Of a DNA stretch of 60,533 nucleotides, positions 36,561 through 45,605 are shown piece by piece. The stretch covers positions 1 to 60,533 of the forward strand of contig NZ_JAECZC010000034.1 of assembly GCF_016056305.1 (NCBI RefSeq), written 5' to 3'. A program made the translations under genes and the position numbers. Under the pieces are notes generated by a model. It saw only the letters and a program-made list of their open reading frames with translations, had not been told where the DNA came from and did no database searches. The first letter of the stretch is position 1; every line of letters begins with the position of its first letter. Origin of the DNA: Amazonocrinis nigriterrae CENA67 (GTDB taxonomy: Bacteria; Cyanobacteriota; Cyanobacteriia; Cyanobacteriales; Nostocaceae).

Positions 36561-38675
36561 ATGGCGAAGCTAGCACTGCTAATTGGGATTAGTGAATATG
36601 ATGAACCGACATTAACAGCGTTACCAAAAGCTGTAAATGATGTTGAGGCGATGCAGCGAGTTTTGGTAAACCCAGAAATGGGTGGTTTTGCTGCGGATGA
36701 TGTGACGGTACTGGAAAATCCCGAACGGCAAGTTATGGAAGATGCTATTTATCAGTTGTATGATAATCGTCAAAAAGATGATTTGCTGCTTTTGTATTTT
36801 TCTGGTCATGGCGTGAAAGTAGAAAATGGTGACTTTTACTTTTCAACTCGCCGCACCCGAAAAAATCCCCAAGGAAACTTGATCCTCCCCTCAGCTGTAG
36901 CCGCTACAAATGTACATAATTGGATGAACAACACTAGGTCTAGGCGACTGGTGGTAATTTTAGATTGCTGCTTTAGTGGGGCTTTTGCTAGGGGTTTGAC
37001 AGCTAAAGATGGCGGTACTATTGACTTGCAACAACATTTAGGAGGTGAAGGTAGAGCAATTCTTACTGCTTCTACTTCGATGCAATATGCTTTTGAGTCT
37101 GATGACTTAAACCTTTCAATTTACACTCATTATTTAGTAGAAGGGATTGAAAAAGGTGCAGCAGATAAAGACGGTGATGGTTTGATTTCGGTGGATGAGT
37201 TGCATAGCTATGCTAAAAGCAAAGTGCAAGAAGCAGCGCCGGCGATGACACCAGAATTTTATCCTGTTAAAGACGGTTATCGAATCTTTCTGGCGAAGTC
37301 GCCCAAGGATGACCCCAAACTGAAATATCGTCAGGAAGCTGAACAACGCGCCAAGCTAAATCAGGGTAGCTTTTCTGTATTTGCTCTTGAACTATTGGAA
37401 TCTCAGCGGATTAAATGGGGATTATCACAAGATGAAGCAATAGCAATTCAAGAAGAAGTCTTACAACCTTATCGTGAATACCAGCGTAAACGAAATCAGT
37501 ATGAACAAGCTTTGATTCTTGCAGTTAATCAAGAAACATATCCCTTTACTGAGGGAGTTCAACAGGATTTACAAGACTATCAACAACATTTAGCACTCAG
37601 GGATGAAGATATAGAACTAATAAAACAACGAGTGCTAGCCCCAAAGCAAGCTGAATATGAGCGCCAGCAACAGGAAGCTGAAAGATTACGCCAAGAATTA
37701 AAAACAGTTGAATCTCAAAGACAGCAAGAAAGAGAATCAGCTAAAACTGTTTTTCCTCCAAGTTTTCCAACTCAGACTTTTGAATTCGACACCGCTACCC
37801 TAACGGTAAAAAGCTCAGGATTTTTAGGTATCGGGAAAAAAACCTATGAAATTAACCGCAGTCAGGGACGCGCCGAATTTTTTATAGAAGACCTTGGTAA
37901 TGGTGTTGTTCTAGAGATGGTTGCAATTCCTGGCGGTAAATTTTTGATGGGTTCGCCAGAAAATGAGCCAGAACGATATTCTTTTGAAAGTCCACAGCAC
38001 ACCGTCACCATTCAACCCTTTTTCATGGGTAAATTTCCTGTCACTCAAAGCCAATGGGCTGCTGTAGCTGCTCTTGGTAAAGTGAATATTGATTTAGATC
38101 GCGATCCATCTTATTTTAAAGGAGCGAATCGACCTGTTGAAAGCGTTTCTTTGAATCAGGCAGTTGAATTTTGTCATCGACTTTCTCAAAAGACTGGGGA
38201 AATCTATCGTCTACCCAGTGAGGCAGAATGGGAATATGCTTGTCGTGCAGGCACAACTACCCCGTTTTATTTTGGTGAAACAATTACAACAGATTTGGCG
38301 AATTATCGAGGTACTGACTGGGATTATCAGGGAAAAGTATACCCAGGTAATTATGCTCAAGGGCCTAAAGGTGAATATCGTGAGCAAACAACAGATGTAG
38401 GAAAATTTCCTGCCAACCCCTTTGGTTTATTTGATATGCATGGTAATATATGGGAGTGGTGTCAGGATGAGTGGCACAACAATTATAATAATGCTCCAGT
38501 AGACGGTACTGCTTGGTCTATTGATAATAGTAGCAATAATAACAGACTGCTGCGTGGTGGTTCGTGGGACTTCAATCCGTGGGGTTGCCGCTCGGCGAAC
38601 CGCTTCTATAACGCGCGTGTCAATAGGAGCCTCAACGTGGGTTTTCGGGTTGTGGTGGTGCGGCGCAGCACTTAG
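36561..38675 (+). CDS. caspase-like (C14) protease with FGE/C-type-lectin-like domain; DGR target
   Basis: 704 aa. Residues 1-270 are a caspase/metacaspase-like domain: ALLIGISEYDE, catalytic His83 in YFSGHG, and catalytic Cys137 in LDCCFSGAF. Residues about 270-420 are helical or coiled coil, Gln/Glu-rich. Residues about 450-704 are a formylglycine-generating-enzyme/sulfatase-modifying-type domain with a C-type-lectin-like fold (MVAIPGGKFLMGS; PVTQSQWAA; RLPSEAEWEYACRAG; NIWEWCQDEW; LLRGGSW). The last 42 residues are encoded by the DGR variable repeat; the residues differing from the template are D670, F671, W674, G675, F682, V687, S690 and L691. Inferred role: ligand recognition by the variable domain triggers the protease. 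Confidence 0.92.
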   Translation: MAKLALLIGISEYDEPTLTALPKAVNDVEAMQRVLVNPEMGGFAADDVTVLENPERQVMEDAIYQLYDNRQKDDLLLLYFSGHGVKVENGDFYFSTRRTRKNPQGNLILPSAVAATNVHNWMNNTRSRRLVVILDCCFSGAFARGLTAKDGGTIDLQQHLGGEGRAILTASTSMQYAFESDDLNLSIYTHYLVEGIEKGAADKDGDGLISVDELHSYAKSKVQEAAPAMTPEFYPVKDGYRIFLAKSPKDDPKLKYRQEAEQRAKLNQGSFSVFALELLESQRIKWGLSQDEAIAIQEEVLQPYREYQRKRNQYEQALILAVNQETYPFTEGVQQDLQDYQQHLALRDEDIELIKQRVLAPKQAEYERQQQEAERLRQELKTVESQRQQERESAKTVFPPSFPTQTFEFDTATLTVKSSGFLGIGKKTYEINRSQGRAEFFIEDLGNGVVLEMVAIPGGKFLMGSPENEPERYSFESPQHTVTIQPFFMGKFPVTQSQWAAVAALGKVNIDLDRDPSYFKGANRPVESVSLNQAVEFCHRLSQKTGEIYRLPSEAEWEYACRAGTTTPFYFGETITTDLANYRGTDWDYQGKVYPGNYAQGPKGEYREQTTDVGKFPANPFGLFDMHGNIWEWCQDEWHNNYNNAPVDGTAWSIDNSSNNNRLLRGGSWDFNPWGCRSANRFYNARVNRSLNVGFRVVVVRRST
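38545..38672 (+). repeat. DGR variable repeat (VR)
   Basis: 128 bp at the 3' end of the caspase-FGE gene, aligned without gaps to the template repeat 1665 bp downstream. There are 13 differences; 12 fall at adenines of the template (outcomes A to T six times, A to G five, A to C one... see template entry for positions). The last 30 or so bases are identical and GC-rich, as expected for the initiation-of-mutagenic-homing region; one C/T difference near the end (38669) is not at an adenine. Confidence 0.95.
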
Positions 38676-38738
38676 TAGCCCTCTATGCTTTTGCTCTTTA
38701 GCACTCTGCTCTTCTTCTCTTTTCCCTTCTTAGCCCTT

Positions 38739-38753
38739 TCGCGCTTCGCGCGA
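38739..38753 (+). other. GC hairpin downstream of VR
   Basis: TCGCGC (38739-38744) pairs with GCGCGA (38748-38753), loop TTC, 66 nt after the VR and 26 nt before avd. In the Bordetella phage DGR a hairpin just after VR promotes homing; a similar role is inferred here. No U-tract follows directly, so a terminator is less likely. Confidence 0.5.
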
Positions 38754-38778
38754 TCAAATATTTTTTATTTTTCATCGG

Positions 38779-39126
38779 ATGAGTGATTTACCCATCATAC
38801 AAAAAACTTACGATTTAATCAAGTGGTACGTGCCAATTTTAAACCGCCTTCCCAGAAATCATAGGTTTTTACTAGGTAATCGCATTATTACAGAACTATA
38901 CGAAGTACTAGATATTCTCATCACAGCACGGTACGCTAAACATAAACTAACTCAATTAGAATCTTTGAATAGTAGGCTAGACATCTTGCGTTATCAAACT
39001 CGCCTACTTTTAGATTTTAACTTAATTAAAACTGAGCGTTATGAATATGCCCAAAAGCTGTTAAATGATATTGGTAACGATTTGGGTGGATGGATAAAAC
39101 AACAAAAAAAACAGACGAATGGATGA
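38779..39126 (+). CDS. avd: DGR accessory variability protein (Avd-like four-helix bundle)
   Basis: 115 aa, four amphipathic helices, positively charged ([54 protein letters not shown]). Length, helical layout and the NRLPRxxR segment match Avd/bAvd proteins that bind the RT and template RNA in DGRs. Its stop overlaps the RT start (ATGA), so the two are translationally coupled. Confidence 0.9.
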   Translation: MSDLPIIQKTYDLIKWYVPILNRLPRNHRFLLGNRIITELYEVLDILITARYAKHKLTQLESLNSRLDILRYQTRLLLDFNLIKTERYEYAQKLLNDIGNDLGGWIKQQKKQTNG

Positions 39127-40184
39127 AAAGATATGGCAACCTTTGGAATGAAATTATAGCATTTAATAATTTACTATCAGCTGCTCAACAAGCACAACGG
39201 GGTAAACGTTTCCGAGACAATGTTTTAGTGTTCAACTACAATCTAGAAAAAGAGCTATTTCAACTACAAGAAGAATTACAGTCAAAAAGATACTGTCCAG
39301 GAACATACACCACATTTCAAATTTATGAACCCAAACCGCGAATGATTTCAGCGGCTCCTTATCGTGACAGAGTTGTACATCATGCTCTGTGTAATATACT
39401 TGTTCCCATATTTGAACGCACATTTATTAGTGACTCCTACGCCAATCGTGTTGGTTTTGGCTCTCATCGCGCCTTGCACCGCTTTACTAAATTTTGCCGT
39501 TCGAGTCGTTATGTTTTGCAAGCTGATATTCGTAAATATTTTCCTAGTATCGACCATGAAATTTTGAAATCAATCATATATCGAAAAATAAAATGTCCAG
39601 ATACACTCTGGCTGATTAACACTATTATTGATCATAGCAATCCCCAAGAACCAGTCCTTAACTACTTTCCACTGGATGATTTACTAACGCCCTTGCAAAG
39701 ACGATGTGGCTTACCAATCGGTAATCTAACCAGTCAATTCTTTGCTAATGTGTATCTCAATAACTTTGATCATTTTATTAAAGAACAAATTAAAGCATCT
39801 CGATATATTCGTTATGTTGACGATTTTGCCTTATTTTCAAATGATCAAGTGTTTTTAGAAGCTGCCAAAAATAAAATAGAAGAATATCTGAGCAGTTTAA
39901 GACTGAAAATTCATCCGATAAAAAGCCAATTATTTGAAACAAAACACGGAGCTAATTTTGTCGGATTTCGCATCTTACCAAACCAGATTCGTATACGCAG
40001 TGACAATCTACGTATGGCTAGAAAAAGATTACGGCAAATGCTCTTAGACTGTCATGAAGGCAAAATTGAACCCCAAAAATTAGCCCAATCAATACAGAGT
40101 TGGGTTGCCCATTTAAAGCATGGTGATACATGGCAATTACGCCAGCAAATATTTAGCAGTTTATTGTGTGACTTACCGTGTTAA
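39123..40184 (+). CDS. DGR reverse transcriptase
   Basis: 353 aa from the ATG at 39123, which overlaps the avd stop; an in-frame ATG at 39090 would overlap avd by 37 bp and is less likely. RT motifs in order: [16 protein letters not shown] (motif 2), [12 protein letters not shown] (motif 3), [18 protein letters not shown] (motif 4, with the SQ ending typical of DGR enzymes rather than SP of group II introns), and [10 protein letters not shown] (catalytic YVDD, motif 5). No endonuclease or maturase domain. It copies the template RNA with adenine-specific errors for transfer into the VR. Confidence 0.95.
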   Translation: MKRYGNLWNEIIAFNNLLSAAQQAQRGKRFRDNVLVFNYNLEKELFQLQEELQSKRYCPGTYTTFQIYEPKPRMISAAPYRDRVVHHALCNILVPIFERTFISDSYANRVGFGSHRALHRFTKFCRSSRYVLQADIRKYFPSIDHEILKSIIYRKIKCPDTLWLINTIIDHSNPQEPVLNYFPLDDLLTPLQRRCGLPIGNLTSQFFANVYLNNFDHFIKEQIKASRYIRYVDDFALFSNDQVFLEAAKNKIEEYLSSLRLKIHPIKSQLFETKHGANFVGFRILPNQIRIRSDNLRMARKRLRQMLLDCHEGKIEPQKLAQSIQSWVAHLKHGDTWQLRQQIFSSLLCDLPC

Positions 40185-40209
40185 ATTGAAAAATGGGTTA
40201 AGCGATACC

Positions 40210-40337
40210 GACTGCTGCGTGGTGGTTCGTGGAACAACAATCCGAGGAATTGCCGCTCGGCGAACCGCAACTATAACGCGCGTGACAATAGGAACAACAA
40301 CGTGGGTTTTCGGGTTGTGGTGGTGCGGCGCAGTACT
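40210..40337 (+). repeat. DGR template repeat (TR)
   Basis: 128 bp, 25 nt after the RT stop. Adenines replaced in the VR are at 40233, 40236, 40237, 40245, 40248, 40249, 40269, 40270, 40285, 40294, 40296 and 40297. By my count the variable part has 26 adenines, mostly in AAC/AAT codons, where first- and second-base changes alter the amino acid and avoid stops. The only other difference is T40334 against C in the VR. The repeat should be transcribed as part of the template RNA with avd and RT. Confidence 0.95.
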
Positions 40338-40448
40338 CTTTTGTGTCAGAACTGGTAAATGGGAATTTATCGGGAGTACCAAAAAAGAGTCCAGGCTTAA
40401 TCCAGTGAGGTTGATGAAGCCTCCAAATATCAAACCGAGTCGGATAGC

Positions 40449-40871
40449 TTGGTAGGCTGCAAAGTCGAACAGTTATCCGATTTATCTGATTTTAAGGCTG
40501 AATTTGCAAGCGATCGCAACACACCTGATCAAAAATTGCCAAATCACAAAGTTCTGATAGATGTAAATCAAGTCAAGCGCGACGTAAATCAAGTCAAGGA
40601 CGACGTACATAAAGTCAAGCGCGACGTAAATCAAGTCAAGGACGACGTAAATAAAGTCAAGCACGACGTAAATAAAGTCAAGGGCGACGTAAATAAAGTC
40701 AAGCGCGACGTAAATAAAGTCAGCTTCAATCTTCTTTACAAAACTCTAATTATCGGCAAGATTACCAGCACAAAAAAACATTGCATCAGATTTTATGCTA
40801 CAATATGCTACAAAAGCAGCATCCCACCACATCCTCAACAAACTGAGATGAGTGGGATGCATTACCATTGA
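40449..40871 (+). CDS. possible coiled-coil protein with heptad tandem repeat
   Basis: 140 codons from a TTG at 40449; no good ribosome site is seen. Residues 38-91 are 7.7 copies of a heptad (DVNKVKR-type, with N/H, Q/K and K/R/D/H/G variants) that would form a charged coiled coil. The part after the repeat (LLYKTLIIGKITSTKKHCIR) is unrelated and the C-terminus looks random, so it may be a fragment. It could be the C-terminal end of the DGR locus. Low confidence as a gene. Confidence 0.3.
   Translation: MVGCKVEQLSDLSDFKAEFASDRNTPDQKLPNHKVLIDVNQVKRDVNQVKDDVHKVKRDVNQVKDDVNKVKHDVNKVKGDVNKVKRDVNKVSFNLLYKTLIIGKITSTKKHCIRFYATICYKSSIPPHPQQTEMSGMHYH
40560..40721 (+). repeat. 21-bp tandem repeat
   Basis: 7.7 units of a 21-bp repeat (GACGTAAATAAAGTCAAGCG type), changes mostly at single positions per unit. 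The period of exactly seven codons suggests selection on a coiled coil at some time. Confidence 0.85.
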
Positions 40872-41103
40872 AAAGACGGCGTTGCATAAATGCGGGATGA
40901 ATTTAGATGCTTAACCAAAGTGAAAGATTAATTTTTCGAGCCTTTGCGCCTTTGCGCCTTTGCGTGAAACAAAATTCATCCCATTAATCAGCAAAGCCGA
41001 AAAGACTGAAATTGCGACTAGAAACGCAATCAAGTTGAAGACATTGGAAATTCTCACAGATAATAGTGAGAATCAGACTTCTATATTCCCTAACATTAGC
41101 ACC

Positions 41104-43986
41104 GTGACAGAAACAGGAAGCTACAAAGATACTGTAAATTTACCTAAGACTAGCTTTGATATGCGGGCGAACGCCATCAAGCGCGAACCCGAAATCCAGA
41201 AGTTTTGGGAAGAAAATCAAATTTACGATCGCCTGTCCCAAGAAAATCCAGGCGAATTATTTATACTGCACGATGGGCCTCCCTACGCAAATGGCTCACT
41301 TCATCTTGGTCATGCTTTAAATAAAATTCTCAAAGATATTATTAATCGCTACCAACTGCTAAAAGGGCGTAAGGTGCGCTATGTTCCTGGTTGGGACTGT
41401 CATGGTTTGCCAATTGAATTGAAAGTTTTGCAGAACATGAAATCAGCAGAACGGCAAAACTTGACACCTTTACAACTGCGGCAAAAAGCCAAAGAATTTG
41501 CATTGGCGACGGTAAATGACCAGCGTCAAGGCTTTAAACGCTTTGGTGTTTGGGGTGATTGGGATAATCCTTATTTAACACTAAAGCCGGAATACGAAGC
41601 GGCGCAAATTGGCGTATTCGGGCAAATGGTGTTAAAAGGTTATATCTATCGCGGTTTAAAGCCTGTTCACTGGAGTCCCAGTTCTAAAACGGCTTTGGCG
41701 GAAGCTGAGTTGGAATATCCTGAAGGTCACACTTCCCGGAGTATTTATGCTGCTTTTGCGGTGACGAGTCTTTCTGAGGCGGTGAAGCCTCTGTTGGCGG
41801 AGTATTTGCCAGATTTGGCTGTGGCTATCTGGACGACTACGCCTTGGACTATTCCAGGGAATTTGGCGGTGGCGGTGAATGCTGACCTTGATTATGCGGT
41901 GGTGGAAATCTCACGCAGAGACGCAGAGGCGCGGAGTAGTTTTAAGTACTTGATTGTGGCGGCTGAGTTGGTGGAGAGGTTATCTGCTACTCTGGGGGTT
42001 GAGTTAGGTGTCAAAGCTACTTTCAAGGGTAAGGATTTAGAACATATCACTTATCTTCATCCTTTGTATGACCGTGAAAGTCCGGTGGTAGTTGGTGGTG
42101 ATTATATCACTACTGAGTCTGGTACTGGGTTGGTACATACTGCTCCAGGTCATGGTCAAGAAGATTACATTGTGGGTCAGCGTTACGGTTTGTCTATCCT
42201 TGCGCCTGTGGATGACAATGGCGATTTTACTCAGGAGGCGGGACGGTTTGCTGGGTTGAATGTGTTGGGTGATGGAAATCAAGCGGTAATTGATGCACTT
42301 ACTGAAGAGGGTTCGCTGTTGAAGGAAGAACCTTATCAACACAAGTACCCCTACGACTGGCGGACGAAAAAGCCAACGATTTTCCGCGCTACTGAACAAT
42401 GGTTTGCTTCGGTGGAGGGATTTCGGGAAGAAGCTTTAAAAGCGATCGCTACTGTAAAATGGTTTCCAGCCCAAGGTGAAAATCGCATCACGCCAATGGT
42501 GGCGGAACGTTCTGATTGGTGTATCTCTCGTCAACGGGTTTGGGGTGTACCGATTCCTGTATTCTACGATGAAGCAACGGGAGAACCGCTACTAAATGCG
42601 GAAACTATTGCCCATGTGCAAGGAATTATCGCCGAAAAAGGTTCCGATGCTTGGTGGGAACTTTCAACAGAAGAATTATTACCAGAATCCTATCGCCATA
42701 ACGGTCGGTCTTACCGCAGAGGTACAGATACAATGGATGTGTGGTTCGATTCTGGCTCATCTTGGGCAGCTGTAGTTAAGCAACGTCCAGAGTTACGCTA
42801 TCCCGCCGATATTTATTTGGAAGGTTCCGACCAACATCGCGGTTGGTTCCAGTCTAGTTTGCTCACCAGTGTAGCGGTAAATGGCATTGCCCCTTACAAA
42901 ACTGTGTTAACTCACGGTTTTACTTTGGACGAACAAGGGCGCAAGATGAGTAAATCTCTGGGGAATGTCGTTGAACCAGCCATTGTGATTTCTGGCGGTA
43001 AAGACCAGAAAAAAGAACCCGCCTATGGTGCAGATGTGTTGCGGTTGTGGGTGTCTTCTGTAGATTATACCTCCGACATGCGTTTGGGTAGCAACATCAT
43101 CAAGCAATTAAACGATATCAGAGGCAAGATTCGCAATACAGCGCGGTTCTTGTTGGGTAGCTTGCATGATTTCGACCCCGAAAAGGATACAGTACCTTTC
43201 GAGGAATTGCCAGAACTCGATAAATACATGCTGCACCGCATCAAAGAAGTGTTTGAAGAAGTGACGGAAGCCTTTGACAGTTTCCAATTCTTCCGCTTTT
43301 TCCAAACAGTGCAGAATTTCTGTGTGGTGGATTTATCCAACTTTTATTTAGACGTTGCCAAAGATAGATTGTACATCAGTGCAGTTGATGCTTTCCGCCG
43401 CCGCAGTTGTCAAACTGTGCTGAAGATAGCTTTAGAAAATTTAGCACGAGCGATCGCACCTGTGTTGTGTCACATGGCGGAGGATATCTGGCAATATCTG
43501 CCTTATAAAACACCATACAAATCGGTGTTTGAGTCCGGTTGGGTGCAGCTTGAGGAAAAATGGCATAATCCAGAGTTAGCGGAATTTTGGCAACAAGTCC
43601 GGCAAATTCGTACTGAGGTTAACAAGGTATTAGAACAAGCCAGAATAGAAAAGTTAATTGGTTCTTCACTGGAAGCAAAAGTGCTGCTCTATATAAATGA
43701 TGAGCAGTTACGCACCTCAGTAAAAGCCCTGAATCCAGACAAAGGTAACGGTATCGATGAACTCCGCTATTTATTCCTCACCTCCCAAGTAGAATTATTA
43801 GATTCTGCTGAAAAACTGCAAGAAGTTAAATACAACTTGCAGTCAGACAGTTGGGGAATTGGGGTAGTGAATGCAGAAGGGGAAAAATGCGATCGCTGCT
43901 GGAACTACTCCACCCATGTGGGAGAATCAGCAGAGCATCCTTTAATTTGCGAACGCTGCGTTGCAGCCTTAGCAGGCGAGTTTTAA
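41104..43986 (+). CDS. ileS: isoleucyl-tRNA synthetase
   Basis: 960 aa from a GTG at 41104 (MTETGSYKDTVNLPKTSFDM); the open frame runs further upstream without family similarity. Class I motifs are HIGH-type PYANGSLHLGHAL and KMSKS in GRKMSKSLGN. The C-terminal zinc knuckle is CDRCWNYS ... CERC. It charges tRNA-Ile and has the CP1 editing domain (TTPWTIPGNLAVAV). A dispersed repeat appears inside the editing domain (see 41909-41938). Confidence 0.96.
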   Translation: MTETGSYKDTVNLPKTSFDMRANAIKREPEIQKFWEENQIYDRLSQENPGELFILHDGPPYANGSLHLGHALNKILKDIINRYQLLKGRKVRYVPGWDCHGLPIELKVLQNMKSAERQNLTPLQLRQKAKEFALATVNDQRQGFKRFGVWGDWDNPYLTLKPEYEAAQIGVFGQMVLKGYIYRGLKPVHWSPSSKTALAEAELEYPEGHTSRSIYAAFAVTSLSEAVKPLLAEYLPDLAVAIWTTTPWTIPGNLAVAVNADLDYAVVEISRRDAEARSSFKYLIVAAELVERLSATLGVELGVKATFKGKDLEHITYLHPLYDRESPVVVGGDYITTESGTGLVHTAPGHGQEDYIVGQRYGLSILAPVDDNGDFTQEAGRFAGLNVLGDGNQAVIDALTEEGSLLKEEPYQHKYPYDWRTKKPTIFRATEQWFASVEGFREEALKAIATVKWFPAQGENRITPMVAERSDWCISRQRVWGVPIPVFYDEATGEPLLNAETIAHVQGIIAEKGSDAWWELSTEELLPESYRHNGRSYRRGTDTMDVWFDSGSSWAAVVKQRPELRYPADIYLEGSDQHRGWFQSSLLTSVAVNGIAPYKTVLTHGFTLDEQGRKMSKSLGNVVEPAIVISGGKDQKKEPAYGADVLRLWVSSVDYTSDMRLGSNIIKQLNDIRGKIRNTARFLLGSLHDFDPEKDTVPFEELPELDKYMLHRIKEVFEEVTEAFDSFQFFRFFQTVQNFCVVDLSNFYLDVAKDRLYISAVDAFRRRSCQTVLKIALENLARAIAPVLCHMAEDIWQYLPYKTPYKSVFESGWVQLEEKWHNPELAEFWQQVRQIRTEVNKVLEQARIEKLIGSSLEAKVLLYINDEQLRTSVKALNPDKGNGIDELRYLFLTSQVELLDSAEKLQEVKYNLQSDSWGIGVVNAEGEKCDRCWNYSTHVGESAEHPLICERCVAALAGEF
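41909..41938 (+). repeat. dispersed CGCAGAGACGCAGAGG repeat inside ileS
   Basis: ATCTCACGCAGAGACGCAGA and GGCGCGGAG continue the ileS frame and encode ISRRDAEARS. The same motif is found between genes at 27890-27912 and, in reverse, at 31499-31518, 34830, 40940 and 52128-52150. Confidence 0.8.
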
Positions 43987-44068
43987 AAGTTAGGAGTTAG
44001 GAGTTATGAGTTAGGAGTTAGGAGTTAGGAGTTATGAGTTAGGAGTTAGGAGTTAGGAGTTATGAGTT
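43985..44068. repeat. GAGTTAG/GAGTTAT tandem heptamers
   Basis: About eleven units of GTTAGGA and GTTATGA, directly after the ileS stop. Confidence 0.85.
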
Positions 44069-44100
44069 AAAAATTCATAATTAACAATTCATAACTCTTC

Positions 44101-44470
44101 ATATCAAGTCTGCTTGATTACTTATTAAACCCACTCAACCCCACCCCGCTAAAGCTACGCTTTTGCTCACCTCCCCGTTCACGGGGCTATCCATTACCCG
44201 GATCTTTCTCAACATTTGTGAGAGTATTCACTCACTTTTTTTCTAACCCTTATTAGTTCGTCGTTAATTCTCAATAAAAACGCAGTTTTAGCGAGAATAA
44301 TAAGCGCGAATTTGTCAAGTATGTCTAATCCCTCAGTTGATAGGATGGTTATAAAACAAGGGTTTCAAGATTGTAAAGAAAGATGTAACTAATGGATAGG
44401 TTCACGGGGAGAGGTTGAGGGTGGGGTCAATTACTCTGAGAATCATAACTAATTAACCGGACTTGGTATA
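44101..44470. repeat. MITE-like element, about 370 bp
   Basis: Ends ATATCAAGTC and, in reverse complement, TATACCAAGTC. Subterminal arms ACCCCACCCC...CTCCCCGT...CTATCCATTA and TAATGGATAGGTTCACGGGG form a second inverted pair. The middle is AT-rich and non-coding. It fills most of the ileS-parA gap. Confidence 0.6.
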
Positions 44471-44518
44471 ACTCCTAACTCCCAACTCTTAACTCCTAAC
44501 TCCCAACTCCTAACTGTA

Positions 44519-45403
44519 TTAAAGTTTTTGTAACAACTCTTGAGTTAACTGATTAAAAGCTTTAGAACCGGCTGATTGAGGAGCATTTAAAACAACAGGC
44601 ATAAAACTATCAACAGCCTTAGCAACATTTACATCAACCGGTATCTGTGCCTTACAAATTTTTTCCACACCAAAATCTTCAACAACACGGTGCATCACTT
44701 GTTTGTAGTATCTGCCATTTAACAAATTAGAACTAGCCATACTAAATACAATTCCCAACATTTTGATATCTATCTTCGCTTCTTGTTCATGACTGTCTTT
44801 TAATCGTGCAATGCGTCTTTCTAGCAATTGAATACCCACTATAGATAAAGGTTCAGGTTTTGCCGGCAGGATGTAGAAATCACTAGCAGCCAAAGCACTA
44901 CGAGTTAAAAGATTATAGCCAGGCGCACAATCTAAAAGAATAAAATCATACTCTTCGCGAACAGGTTTCAAGATATTATTTATCAAAACTCTTTCAAACC
45001 GATTCCAAACAGTTTCAAAATCCTGTTCACCCAAAGCAGTGGCTTGTTGATGCAGCATTTCTGACACCACAAATTCATCATACAAGTCGATATCACCCGG
45101 CAATAAATTCAACCCCGGAAGATTACAAATCTGAGATTCGATAATCTCCTGAATCGTCATTTGACCTTGTGTCCCAGGAATAATAACTTCATCTATCAAA
45201 TATCTAAACGTCTTACTTTGTTTGCGACGCTTAGCAAACTCCAAAGGCGACATCAGACTCAGCGTGGCACTAATTTGGCTATCTAAATCAAGCACCAGCA
45301 CCCGTTTCCCGTGATTTTTTGCCAAACAAGTAGCTAAATTAACAGTGATGGTAGTTTTGCCGACACCACCTTTCATATTTGCAGTAGCAATTACATATCC
45401 CAT
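44519..45403 (-). CDS. ParA-family (MinD/ParA/Soj) ATPase
   Basis: 294 aa from the ATG at 45403, preceded by AGAGGA; an earlier in-frame ATG at 45433 is less likely. The deviant Walker A NMKGGVGKTTITVNLA near the start and Walker B-type DFILLDCAPGYNLLTRSALA mark a ParA/Soj ATPase. It has no HTH extension and no ParB partner nearby. Chromosomal orphan ParA proteins position plasmids, carboxysomes or other cargoes; here it lies at the edge of an accessory island and could be a plasmid-derived remnant. Confidence 0.88.
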   Translation of the reverse strand: MGYVIATANMKGGVGKTTITVNLATCLAKNHGKRVLVLDLDSQISATLSLMSPLEFAKRRKQSKTFRYLIDEVIIPGTQGQMTIQEIIESQICNLPGLNLLPGDIDLYDEFVVSEMLHQQATALGEQDFETVWNRFERVLINNILKPVREEYDFILLDCAPGYNLLTRSALAASDFYILPAKPEPLSIVGIQLLERRIARLKDSHEQEAKIDIKMLGIVFSMASSNLLNGRYYKQVMHRVVEDFGVEKICKAQIPVDVNVAKAVDSFMPVVLNAPQSAGSKAFNQLTQELLQKL

Positions 45404-45576
45404 TGGTTCATTCCTCTGATGACGCATTCCCATCTAGGTAGCGTACACCCATAGTAAACATTTAAAACTTCCACTAAATTTAATATTTTCCGGAACCTCA
45501 AAGAGTCAGGACTGATGGAACTGGCGCAAAAGTATAGATGCGGAATTTGATACCACTTCACGAAATACCTAATTTA

Positions 45577-45605
45577 GTAGAGACGTTCCGCTGGAACGTC
45601 TCTAC
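45577..45605. repeat. palindromic REP-like hairpin GTAGAGACGTTCC
   Basis: A perfect 13-bp stem (45577-45589 with 45593-45605), loop GCT. A dispersed palindrome of this type is frequent in filamentous cyanobacteria. The overlapping small plus-strand frame is not credible as a gene. Confidence 0.75.

Noticed and set aside
40120-40455. 111-aa plus-strand frame through the template repeat
   Set aside because: It starts within the RT gene in another frame and only mirrors the template repeat; it has no ribosome site.
40560-40721. Regular 21-bp repeats, considered as a CRISPR array
   Set aside because: The units are contiguous with no spacers, and the period equals seven codons; it is a coding-type tandem repeat.
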